A stretch of DNA of 64,000 bases from Desulfobacteraceae bacterium Eth-SRB2 (GTDB lineage: Bacteria > Desulfobacterota > Desulfobacteria > Desulfobacterales > UBA11574), in NCBI GenBank assembly GCA_004193595.1, contig RPGQ01000029.1, positions 46,914 to 110,913 on the forward strand, written 5' to 3'. Made by a program: the position numbers and the translations under genes. The number at the start of each line of letters is the position of its first letter. Position 1 is the first letter of the stretch. Below are positions 27,764-36,579 of this stretch, piece by piece. Below the pieces are notes generated by a model. The model was not told the DNA's origin, made no database searches, and saw only the letters and a program-made list of their open reading frames with translations.

Positions 27764-28365
27764 GACACCTCCTTTAATGCACTTTGTGCACGGTTTTTAA
27801 TGGTCAGCAGCAAGAGAACCCCTGCAATGGCAATGGCGATATTGACAAACAGGTGGATATCTAAGCCAAAACCCAAAAGCAAGCCGATGAGTCCGAACAG
27901 AAAGGCGCGGTCACTCTTGCCCATTGGGCCGTTGTAGCAGCGTTGCGCACCGATCTGAACAGCCGTTACTCCGGTCATTTCACTAATAACGGATAGCAGA
28001 ACAAAGATGACCACCAAACCTGCTTTGATGCCGGGTATGAGTGCAAAGGGCAGGTAGAGAGCAGTATCCGAAAGGACATCCCCGAGTTCGTTCAAAATGG
28101 AGCCCAGAGGAGTTTGCATGTCATGTTCTCGAGCCAGCATGCCGTCAATGGCATTCAGGGCCATGCGAACAAACAGGGTCAGTGGTACCAGAAAAAACGA
28201 CCACCGCCATCCGGCCAGAAACGTAATCAAAAGACCGGTCACACAAGAAAGGATCAAGGCGGTGAGTGTGACCTGGTTGGCCGTCACACCACGGGCCGCC
28301 AGACGCATTACCATGGGGCGGAGCAGGGCCTGAAATAGTGGTTTTAAATCATAGATAGTCGGCAA
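27760..28365 (-). CDS. CDP-alcohol phosphatidyltransferase
   Basis: A 201-residue membrane enzyme with the family signature: NAIDGMLAREHDMQTPLG followed by ILNELGDVLSD (D-G-x2-A-R-x8-G-x3-D-x3-D). It joins the phosphatidyl group of CDP-diacylglycerol to an alcohol such as glycerol phosphate, inositol phosphate or a longer alcohol; the acceptor cannot be told. First gene of the operon with the CdsA-like and PlsC-like genes, overlapping the next gene by 4 bp. Together they form a compact alternative phospholipid pathway. Confidence 0.85.
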   Translation of the reverse strand: MPTIYDLKPLFQALLRPMVMRLAARGVTANQVTLTALILSCVTGLLITFLAGWRWSFFLVPLTLFVRMALNAIDGMLAREHDMQTPLGSILNELGDVLSDTALYLPFALIPGIKAGLVVIFVLLSVISEMTGVTAVQIGAQRCYNGPMGKSDRAFLFGLIGLLLGFGLDIHLFVNIAIAIAGVLLLLTIKNRAQSALKEVS

Positions 28366-28817
28366 AATTCAGCTTTCTGTCGGAGATATATTATTCTTTA
28401 AAATCACAAACTTTAGGTATTTACAGATATTAGTTAGTGTCCAACATCTGGGTAACACAACAAATTTAATACAAAGAATCCAGTTAAGACTTGAACACGA
28501 AACATTATAAAATTATGGAAACGCTTGAAGGATATTAGCTGTTTTTTCTTTATCCATTTTGTGCTTGGTCATAGTAGGAATGCCGGTTGCCCGACAGCCC
28601 CGGACGTTTAGTTTACCCGTATCCGTCTATGCGGGCTTTCCGTGGCATAAATCATTTATAGGAAATATTTATCAAATGTCAATATTTCACCATGGTTCCG
28701 GTTTTCCCATCAATTCAAAGTTACTCCATTGCTAAATTGAATATTCCTATTGTAATGTTCCGTGCAATTATAGGGCATACCGCAATACTTGATACCAATA
28801 ATAATTCTTGACAGGTT
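28366..28817. other. Intergenic with a RAYT 5' relic
   Basis: The minus strand at about 28620-28648 encodes the RAYT start MPRKARID (TCTATGCGGGCTTTCCGTGG on the plus strand), a short relic of a third RAYT copy. The rest is AT-rich and holds no recognised gene; the promoter of the phospholipid operon should lie near 28370-28450 but no clear hexamers were chosen. Confidence 0.45.
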
Positions 28818-30160
28818 TTACACGGCTTCCAAATAAAGTTCCTCGCCCTGACTCTCTAAGGCATGGATACCAACATACTCTTCTTGGCTATTATTGGAAT
28901 AAATTTTATCCAATTTCTCGTCTTCTGACCAATATTTATCTTCTTGATGAAAGACTTTTGAGAGGATTCCCTTGCAGGTATCCGAGGTCACTTTAGCGAA
29001 GGCTTCCGGCAATCTATTTCGAAGACCCGCCATTGTGAAATCACAATTGTCGGCCATATGATTCTTTACTACAGCCCAACAAGTTTCAATCGGCTGAAGT
29101 TTTCAGGGTGGTATTGAGGTGTCCGTAAAATAGAATGTCCCTCTGCTTCTACTATTTTATCAATCTTGTACTCAGGTTTTGGTTCAAATAATTTGCACAG
29201 AACGTACAATTCAGCTTTCAGTAAATCTTCCCCCCATGGGATTCCTTTGTCATCCAACCATTTGCGTAAATTTTCTTTGCGTGCGTTTGATTTAGGGAAT
29301 GCGCTTTCTTCTGTGGTATTATGATAACTGGCATTGTCCATAATGATAATTGAATTTTCCGGGATATCAGGCAATAGCTGCTCTGTGAACCATTTAGAAA
29401 AGTTACCCCAATCCATTTGGCCATGGTAATCACCGGTTTTCTTTTTTGCTTCAAAAATCAACTGGGCGTTGTTAACCCAGCCGTCAAGCGTGATTGCATT
29501 AACTACAATCAAGCGTTCACCCTTCCCGGCTGGCTTATTCACATCAGGACCATCCTCATCAAAATACCAAGTGAACTGGTTAGAGTGGTTTTTATTTATG
29601 AACGTTTCATCAAGGTAAACCTCAGGACGTACAAACGATCCATCCGGTTTCCTGTTCAAACGTTTCTGTCTAATATACTGTCTTCTCGCTAAAATTACAT
29701 AATCCCGCTCTTTCAGGGCTGAACGTCGTTTCCCGGTTCCATAAGTGAAGCCCCATCTATTCAATGTCCTCCATAGTGTTGTTGTGGGAAAATTGTAATC
29801 GGGGTTAATTTTTGCTAAATGTTTACGAACAAGATCAACTGACACATGCCGACCTTTCAGGTTCTGGGAACGTATATACTGCCGCACAACTGGCTGTAAG
29901 TTATGCGGAATCGCATATTCCGGCTTGCCTCGTGTTTTGGGTAAGCTGTCCGGAACGTTTTGCTTGTTCTTATTATACTCGGCCATGATTCTTCTAACCG
30001 TAGCTTGGCCAATACCTAAACCCTTTGCTGTTTGTTCTATAGCCCACACGGCCTTGAGTTTTTTTCCAAGCCTTCGTTCTTTGTCAAAATGATTTTTCAA
30101 TCGAACAATTGCTTCGACCATTTCAGCAGAAAGCTGCTTCCCTTGAAAAGACATTCTCAT
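28818..30160 (-). pseudogene. IS630-family transposase with one late frameshift
   Basis: From the start MRMSFQGKQLSAEMVEAI, the protein has two helix-turn-helix domains, a linker and a DDE_3 core: EVYLDETFINKNH (first Asp), IIIMDNASYHN (second Asp) and RTPQYHPE, which leads to the Glu. At about 29105 the frame shifts. The other frame continues LQPIETCWAVVKNHM and a C-terminal helix to 28818. The shift follows an A4 run, so either two bases were inserted or -1 slippage occurs. Nearly complete, perhaps recently inactivated. The terminal repeats were not resolved. Confidence 0.8.
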
Positions 30161-30275
30161 ATCTCCCTTGAAAAAGATAACATTTCTAATTTTCAAGGGA
30201 ATAATTAACATACTTAATAAATGATGTCAATATAAGTATCAAGATATACGGTATGGACTATAGTACCAGGCTGTA

Positions 30276-30500
30276 TAACCAACAAACCCCGCGGTTAACG
30301 CAGCTCGCTTTTTATTAATAGGCGGTTAATGATGAAGCATGATCTCACGAAAACGGAGAGTTGCCATCATGCTTCATTACTATTGCAAACAGTTTTTAGA
30401 TTATTGCCATCTGGCCGATTTCTTAGTGCGTTCCATCCAGGCTTTAACCAATCGGCTGAAACAGGCCGCTGAAGCTCGTGCCACCCATTGGGGGGTTAAG
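30276..30500 (+). repeat. attI-like repeat plus recombinase 5' end, copy B
   Basis: Begins TAACCAACAAACCCCGCGG, then a TTATTAATAGGC segment, an AAGCATGAT/ATCATGCTT hairpin and a tyrosine-recombinase start (MLHYYCKQFLDYCHLADFLV). The frame meets a stop after about 45 codons. The IS630-type transposase gene reads away on the opposite strand from its left boundary. Same family as copies A, C and D. Confidence 0.7.
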
Positions 30501-31341
30501 CCTGAATGATCGGATACAAATCTCCATGATTCTTTCCTCATGGGGCCAGCGGGAATTGAGGGCCACCAGGCCCATGTTACCACGGTAGTCCAGAGTGTAT
30601 TTTGGACATTATATTACTGGTGTAAATCCTTCCGAACACAGACGTTCCATTTATTAAACATTCGAAATTTACATACCCGGCATAGTGATGGGATACGTTT
30701 TTAGGTATCCACGGCTGCAGCACAGGGTCCGGTCAAGGTTTGAACCCGGTCCGAAAGCTCTTTTTAAAAATATTTTAATTACTTAAAAATATTCCTATTA
30801 TTTCAGACTGTTTGTTTATACAGACCATCGCGGGGTGCGAGGTGACTGCAATAACCGGTGGCTATTTTCAGCAACGGGTTTGACTATCCGGATACATCAG
30901 CTTGAAACCTAAAAAAAGAAAATCAACCTGGAATATCAAAGAACAGATCGTGGAAAAAACTCCCCGACGCCTCAAATACATGCAAGATTTATTGATTAAA
31001 GCCGACCTGTTTTTCGTAACGGTTTTACAGAAATAGGATGTTTTAATTATTGACGTTTAAATGGAAGGAAGGTAGGTTGTTCTCCGATATTGGCTTTTCT
31101 ATCCCTTTAACCATTGGCATAATGACCACGAAAGTGACTGGAAATTGGCTCAGATTCGTTACTCCAAAGATAGACATGGCCCCGACTAATTAACGACTTC
31201 GCACCATCAGAATGCATCTGTGATCGCATGGGATAAAATGAGCAACATAAAAGGAAGTCATGGGACTTGGCCAATCACCGGAGAGAATATCAACTATTAT
31301 TCTGTATCCCGAAGATAGGATCTGTTTGAAAAGGGGGGGGT
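30501..31341. other. Spacer before the signalling operon
   Basis: Mostly decayed sequence. A short frame at about 30902 (LKPKKRKSTWNIKEQIVEK) has a weak start and no family. No promoter for the MscS-like gene could be fixed with confidence; the G-run AAGGGGGGGG just before the GTG start may serve for ribosome binding. Confidence 0.4.
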
Positions 31342-32823
31342 GTGTTTGATATAATTTTTTGGCAAATCCTAATTGTTGTTATTTTTCTAAGCGGCTATGC
31401 TGTTATATCAAAACGTTCGAAGAAAATACCCGCCATACCTATTGGACTTATAATCCTCTATCTGGTTACACGCATCATCGCATCCATTGCCCGTGATCTA
31501 AAGTGGTCGCCTGAGTGGGCATCATGGATTCACGTTGCCTCAGTGGTTATTCTGTCATGGGCGGTCGCCCGATTGACTTTTTATTTTTTAATAGAGTTGC
31601 CACTTCGCCTGAGAAAGAAAAAAAATCTTCCCAATATCACACGCGATCTTATACTGCTCACCGGCTATGCAATCCTTTTTGTCATTGTGCTTCGTTTGAA
31701 AAGTAATATTAACCTAACCGGCATACTCACCACATCGGCGGTTTTAACCGTTGTTGTGGGTTTTGCTGCTCAGACAACATTAAGTAGTCTTATTTCCGGT
31801 CTTATACTGCAAATCGAACGTCCTTTTGGACTTGGTGACTGGATCGAACTTGGAGAATACCGCGGTCAGGTAGTTGGAATTACGTGGAAGTCCACACGGT
31901 TGCTCACACGTCAAAATGTGTTGGTTTATATCCCCAACGCCGAAATAACCAATAAAAACTTTTTGAATTATTCAAAACCGGATCGAAGAATGGTCGCCAG
32001 GCTTTATATCGGCATTGAATATGGAGCACTCCCCAACACCGTGAGGAAAGTGATTACACAAGTTTTGTACCAGCATCCTCAGGTTTTGAAAACACCTCCA
32101 CCAGAGATTTATCTTTTTGAATTCGGTGATTTTGCAATTACCTATGAGATTCGATTTTATCATAATAACTTTGCTAAAGAACCTAAAATTAAATCAGACA
32201 TAAATACTCAGATATGGTATGCACTCCGCCGTAATAATATAAAAATTCCCTTTCCAATTCGCGATGTCCATTATAAGCATTTAGAAAGGCGCTTTCTGGC
32301 CAAGGAACTGGAATCACAAAAAACTTCTTTCAATATTCAAGGATTGCTCGATCGCGTTCCCCTTCTTTCAGCCCTGTCAACTGAAATCCGGACTCAGATT
32401 GCAGAGCTTTCAGAGATTGCCGAATATGGAGCCGGAGAATTCATTGTGCGCCGGGGTGATCTGGGAGATTCCCTTTATATCATCCGTACGGGTTCATGCG
32501 GAGTTTACATTAAAAAAAATGGAACGCACGAAAATAAAATTGCGACCATTGACAGTGGTGAATTTTTTGGTGAGATGAGCCTTTTGACCGGCGAACCGAT
32601 TACTGCAACAGTAAGGGCAATGATAGACACCTCCGTCATTATCATCGATAAAGCGAATTTTTCTAAAATTATAGACGATAACCCTTCTATTTATATCCAA
32701 CTCGGAGAGATTCTGGCTAAACGTCAAAAGGAATTAGCCGAAGAGGCCGGGCGAATCATCGCAGATAGACCCTCCTCTGTTAATATGATTATCAAAATCA
32801 AGTCATTTTTCGGAATCGACTGA
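31342..32823 (+). CDS. MscS-type mechanosensitive channel with C-terminal cyclic-nucleotide-binding domain
   Basis: A 493-residue inner-membrane channel. Four or so N-terminal helices come first. The MscS pore region follows at about residues 130-175 (TSAVLTVVVGFAAQTTLSSL, then IERPFGLGDWIELGEYRG). A beta domain and vestibule (TRQNVLVYIPNAEITNKNF) lead to a cNMP domain at about 345-460. The phosphate-binding cassette reads FGEMSLLTGEPITATVRA, where the usual Arg before T-A-x-V is Ile, so nucleotide affinity may be altered. It starts at a GTG. First gene of an operon with a FecR-TPR-barrel protein and a CHASE2 nucleotide cyclase that could supply the ligand. Confidence 0.9.
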   Translation: MFDIIFWQILIVVIFLSGYAVISKRSKKIPAIPIGLIILYLVTRIIASIARDLKWSPEWASWIHVASVVILSWAVARLTFYFLIELPLRLRKKKNLPNITRDLILLTGYAILFVIVLRLKSNINLTGILTTSAVLTVVVGFAAQTTLSSLISGLILQIERPFGLGDWIELGEYRGQVVGITWKSTRLLTRQNVLVYIPNAEITNKNFLNYSKPDRRMVARLYIGIEYGALPNTVRKVITQVLYQHPQVLKTPPPEIYLFEFGDFAITYEIRFYHNNFAKEPKIKSDINTQIWYALRRNNIKIPFPIRDVHYKHLERRFLAKELESQKTSFNIQGLLDRVPLLSALSTEIRTQIAELSEIAEYGAGEFIVRRGDLGDSLYIIRTGSCGVYIKKNGTHENKIATIDSGEFFGEMSLLTGEPITATVRAMIDTSVIIIDKANFSKIIDDNPSIYIQLGEILAKRQKELAEEAGRIIADRPSSVNMIIKIKSFFGID

Positions 32824-32893
32824 TCGGAGTGACCAAAGAATCGAAACGGTGTATTTTGGGCAGAAAGCTATCATCCATATTGGAGGTTCCGTT

Positions 32894-35800
32894 ATGAGAC
32901 GGGTTAGTCATCCGGTAATATACCGAAAGCTGGTGCTTTTCGGGTTTACGCTTTGTGTGGGATTACTCAATGTCTTAATTCATTCCGCCTTTGGGCAAGA
33001 AATCACGGCCGGGCGAATCGTCAGCAAAAAGGGCCAGGTGCTAATCTATAGTCCGAAAAAGGGTATTTGGAAAGATGCGGTGGTTAATCAATCTCTTAAT
33101 CCCGGCTCAACCATTCGTACAGGCCAAGATGGATGGGCCGCCGTGTTGCTTTCCGATGAAACCCTTCTTCAGCTTAATCGCAATACCCAGTTTCATTTGA
33201 AAAAGGTTGCGTTAAACGCTGGATGGTACAAAATGCGAGGGATCGTGCCGGCAGCGAGTGCACAGTCCGGAAGATCTGTTTACGGCGTTGATTCCGGTGA
33301 AATATGGTTCAGAAACAAAAACTTGAAGACTGGCATCCAAGTCGAAACACCGACTGTTTCAGCAGGAATTCGAGGAACCGAGGTGAACCTCTTGATAACC
33401 CCGGACCGGACGGTTTTTTTGAGCATCCTCGAGGGACATGTGTTGGCCAGAAATGAAAAAGGCGCTGTTGAAGCGGGCGCCAGGGAGCAAATTTTTGTCC
33501 GGCCGGGCGCGGCACCACAAAAAAGAATTCTTCTCTCCCCTCGAGACGCCGTTCAGTGGACTATATCCGTTCCTTCCCTGATCGATTACCGTTCTATGCC
33601 CCTTATAAGCGCTGATCATGCGGTTCTCATACAAGAGCGAAACCGTCTTCAGAAAGCCATTGCCAATGGTGAGAAGGGGACCGATTCTTTGGTGCGTCTT
33701 GGCTATGTACTTCGGGATCTCGGACAACTCGATCAGGCTGCAGCGGTTTTTGAAAAGGTCCTGTCGGCAGCGCCTAATGACAGTAACGTTCTTACAGGGC
33801 TGGGCTGGGTTGAGCTGGATTCGGGTAAGCCGGGAGAGGCCCTTATGCGGTTCACTGTGGTGATGGATCCTCTACCCATGACATACCTTGGACGCTCCGT
33901 GGTTTATGCGCACCTCCTTGATTGGGAAAATGCAAGGATCGTTTTAAGGGAGGGGACGTCCCATTATCCCGAATTCCCACCATTCCTTGTCCAGAAGGCC
34001 CTGATTCATATGAGTTCGGGTAATTTGAAAGAGGCGGCAGATGTTCTGCAGCAAACCATAAAGAGACACCCCGATTATGGGTTGGGGTGGAGTTTCCTTT
34101 CCCTGGTGTCACAAGTAAGAGGCGAAAAGACATTGGCCATGGGTGCCGCCCGGAAGGGCGTAGAACTTTCACCCGACATGCCGTCTGCCCATATCATCAT
34201 GAGCTATGCCTTTCAAGCCGTCTTTGACTTAAAGCAGGCACTTGAATCCATCAATCGTGCACTCACGCTTGATGACCGGAACGCAACTGCATTACTGAAC
34301 CGTGCACGTCTTCTCTTTGCGAGTGACTACCAGGACATTGCATCCAAAGATGTTGAAAAGGCACAAGAACTGGCGCCGGAAAATGGGGACGTACAAAATC
34401 TGAAAGGATTCCTTCTCCTGGCGCAGCGAAAAACGGATGAAGCGGTCTCTGCCTTTAAAGAAGCACTGAAAATGGGCGCAGGTCTTGGTGAACCCCATCT
34501 GGGTCTTGCCCTGGCCTATATGAGAAAGGCCGATGTGGCGGCCGCCATGGAGGAAATGACAACGGCAGTTCTCCTTGAACCCCGCCGGTCCCTATTCCTG
34601 AGTTACTGGGCGAAGATGCTTTACCAATTACATCGGTTTGATAAGGCCCTGGACATGCTGGCTCTTGCTCACGAATTGGATCCTCAAGACCCGACACCGG
34701 ATTTATACAAAGGAATTATCCTTCGGGATTTAAACCGTCCTGTGGAAGCTGTTTCCTCGTTCAACAAAGCTGTGGCTTTAAACGACAACCGGGCCGTTTA
34801 TCGCTCCCGCTTTCTGTTGGACCAGGATCTGGCTGTAAAAAATGTTAATCTTTCTATTCTTTATAGCCAACTCGGTTTACAGGGCTGGGCTACCAATAAG
34901 GCCATGGCTTCCATCAAAGAGGATTATACCAATTTTGCGGGGCATCTTTTCCTTGGGAGCGCACTGCTCGGAACAGGGACTCGTACCATCGCCGGGGGAA
35001 GCGAATCCCTTTTGGCCCGGATCATGCAGCCCTCTAACGAAAATGCGGTGAACTCGTTCAACGAGTACACTCCCTTTTTTGAGCGCCCCTCTATAAATGG
35101 TATTCTCGGAGGTTCTCTGGGCAATCATGACACCAACGGTGCGACCCTCATCACATACGGTGCGCTTCCTGACATGAATATGGCCTTCAATGTGGCCGGA
35201 TCCTATTCCTCCACCGATGGGTGGAGCGATACCAATAACTTGCGAATCAAATCTGCGGGCGGCCTTTTCAAGTTCGATCCCACTCCTAAAGACCGGATTA
35301 GCTTGAGTCCTCGTTACCTTAGGACGACGCTGGAGGATGCCTTCTTCTCCCAGTTCGAATATGATGCGCCGGATGACCCTTTTAATCGAAACGAGGCAAG
35401 GTCCGGCAAGATCGAAGTGGGACATTACCACCATTTTTCACCAGGTTCCGATCTCCTTCTTTTCTATACCTCGGTCGATGACAATACGAATCTTTTTGGT
35501 CACGACAGAATTGAAAACGTATTCTCGATAGACGGCCTCAATTATGAGGATTTTTATAAATCGAGCGTTGAAAGGCCCTTTAATCAAGCTCAAGGCCAGT
35601 ACTTGTTTAAGTATGGAGAACACCAGTTCATTCTTGGGACCGTTCATTACTGGGGAGACAATGACTCAAACAGCAAGATAACGGATTTTTATGAATCAGA
35701 AGGCATTGTTCTCCTTCCCGGGTACACAGAGGCCAAGGTTGAGACCCGGCAATTTTTGCATAGCTATTATATGGAAGACATATGGAAAGTAAGATCCGAT

Positions 35801-36577
35801 CTTGTTGTTGAACTCGCCCTTTACTATGACGATATGATAAATAGCAACGCGTTTACTGAAGGCGATTGGCACATCAGAGAATTCGGGCCTCGCATTGGCT
35901 TCATCTGGAATCCCACGCCGTCAGATACGTTCCGTCTTGCAGGTTTTCGATATGTTCTTCCTTTCACATCCAATCGGATCGATCCCATGGATATCGGTGG
36001 CATCCCTATCTTTCGAAATACGCTGGAAGGTTCCGTGGTCGAAGAAGGCGATTTTGTATGGGAGCACGAATGGTCCGGCGGATTTCTGTCAATCAACCCG
36101 TTTTACCTGTCACGGGAATACGATGAACAGCTTGTGAAAGATGACTCGTCTAGCCGCGATACTTGGAGGAGCCGATTTAAGGGGCTGGAAATCCAAGCCA
36201 ATCAGATCCTTTGCCTTGGGTTGGCTCTGTCCGGAGTCTATCGTTACCATGACGCTTATGATAAAAGCGCGCCCTCTATTGACAGGGAGGAAAATCTGCT
36301 GGCAGGATCCCTGAACTACATTCACCCTAGCGGATTTTCGGCATCGGTCTCCCAGACTTATCGACATCTCAATTTCAAGAACCCAGGTCGGTCAAATGAA
36401 GATATTTGGGTCACCGACGCAGGGATCGGATATGAACTGCCCGGAAAGCGCGGTTATTGCAGCATCCAAGTAAGGAACCTTTTCGACAGCCATTTTAACT
36501 GGGTTGTGGACAACTTCACCCTAACCGGTAAGGATCCTGCAAGAGAGATCCTTGGCTCACTGTCTTTCTATTTCTAA
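32894..36577 (+). CDS. FecR-domain, TPR and outer-membrane beta-barrel fusion protein
   Basis: From the ATG at 32894 (GGAGG upstream) a signal peptide (LVLFGFTLCVGLLNVLIHSAFG) opens a protein of 1,227 residues. A FecR domain occupies about 40-200 (GSTIRTGQDGWAAVLLSDET, VETPTVSAGIRGTEV). About ten TPR repeats span about 250-650 (LRDLGQLDQAAAVFEKVL and similar). A C-terminal beta-barrel fills about 730-1227, resembling TonB-dependent receptors without a plug and ending in Phe (LSFYF). It probably spans the outer membrane with a periplasmic sensory part. The gap to the cyclase gene is 2 bp, implying coupled expression. Confidence 0.85.
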   Translation: MRRVSHPVIYRKLVLFGFTLCVGLLNVLIHSAFGQEITAGRIVSKKGQVLIYSPKKGIWKDAVVNQSLNPGSTIRTGQDGWAAVLLSDETLLQLNRNTQFHLKKVALNAGWYKMRGIVPAASAQSGRSVYGVDSGEIWFRNKNLKTGIQVETPTVSAGIRGTEVNLLITPDRTVFLSILEGHVLARNEKGAVEAGAREQIFVRPGAAPQKRILLSPRDAVQWTISVPSLIDYRSMPLISADHAVLIQERNRLQKAIANGEKGTDSLVRLGYVLRDLGQLDQAAAVFEKVLSAAPNDSNVLTGLGWVELDSGKPGEALMRFTVVMDPLPMTYLGRSVVYAHLLDWENARIVLREGTSHYPEFPPFLVQKALIHMSSGNLKEAADVLQQTIKRHPDYGLGWSFLSLVSQVRGEKTLAMGAARKGVELSPDMPSAHIIMSYAFQAVFDLKQALESINRALTLDDRNATALLNRARLLFASDYQDIASKDVEKAQELAPENGDVQNLKGFLLLAQRKTDEAVSAFKEALKMGAGLGEPHLGLALAYMRKADVAAAMEEMTTAVLLEPRRSLFLSYWAKMLYQLHRFDKALDMLALAHELDPQDPTPDLYKGIILRDLNRPVEAVSSFNKAVALNDNRAVYRSRFLLDQDLAVKNVNLSILYSQLGLQGWATNKAMASIKEDYTNFAGHLFLGSALLGTGTRTIAGGSESLLARIMQPSNENAVNSFNEYTPFFERPSINGILGGSLGNHDTNGATLITYGALPDMNMAFNVAGSYSSTDGWSDTNNLRIKSAGGLFKFDPTPKDRISLSPRYLRTTLEDAFFSQFEYDAPDDPFNRNEARSGKIEVGHYHHFSPGSDLLLFYTSVDDNTNLFGHDRIENVFSIDGLNYEDFYKSSVERPFNQAQGQYLFKYGEHQFILGTVHYWGDNDSNSKITDFYESEGIVLLPGYTEAKVETRQFLHSYYMEDIWKVRSDLVVELALYYDDMINSNAFTEGDWHIREFGPRIGFIWNPTPSDTFRLAGFRYVLPFTSNRIDPMDIGGIPIFRNTLEGSVVEEGDFVWEHEWSGGFLSINPFYLSREYDEQLVKDDSSSRDTWRSRFKGLEIQANQILCLGLALSGVYRYHDAYDKSAPSIDREENLLAGSLNYIHPSGFSASVSQTYRHLNFKNPGRSNEDIWVTDAGIGYELPGKRGYCSIQVRNLFDSHFNWVVDNFTLTGKDPAREILGSLSFYF

Positions 36578-36579
36578 TC

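Noticed and set aside
34877..35434. Minus-strand frame opposite the FecR-TPR-barrel gene
   Set aside because: Antisense shadow of a well-supported coding region with no motif.
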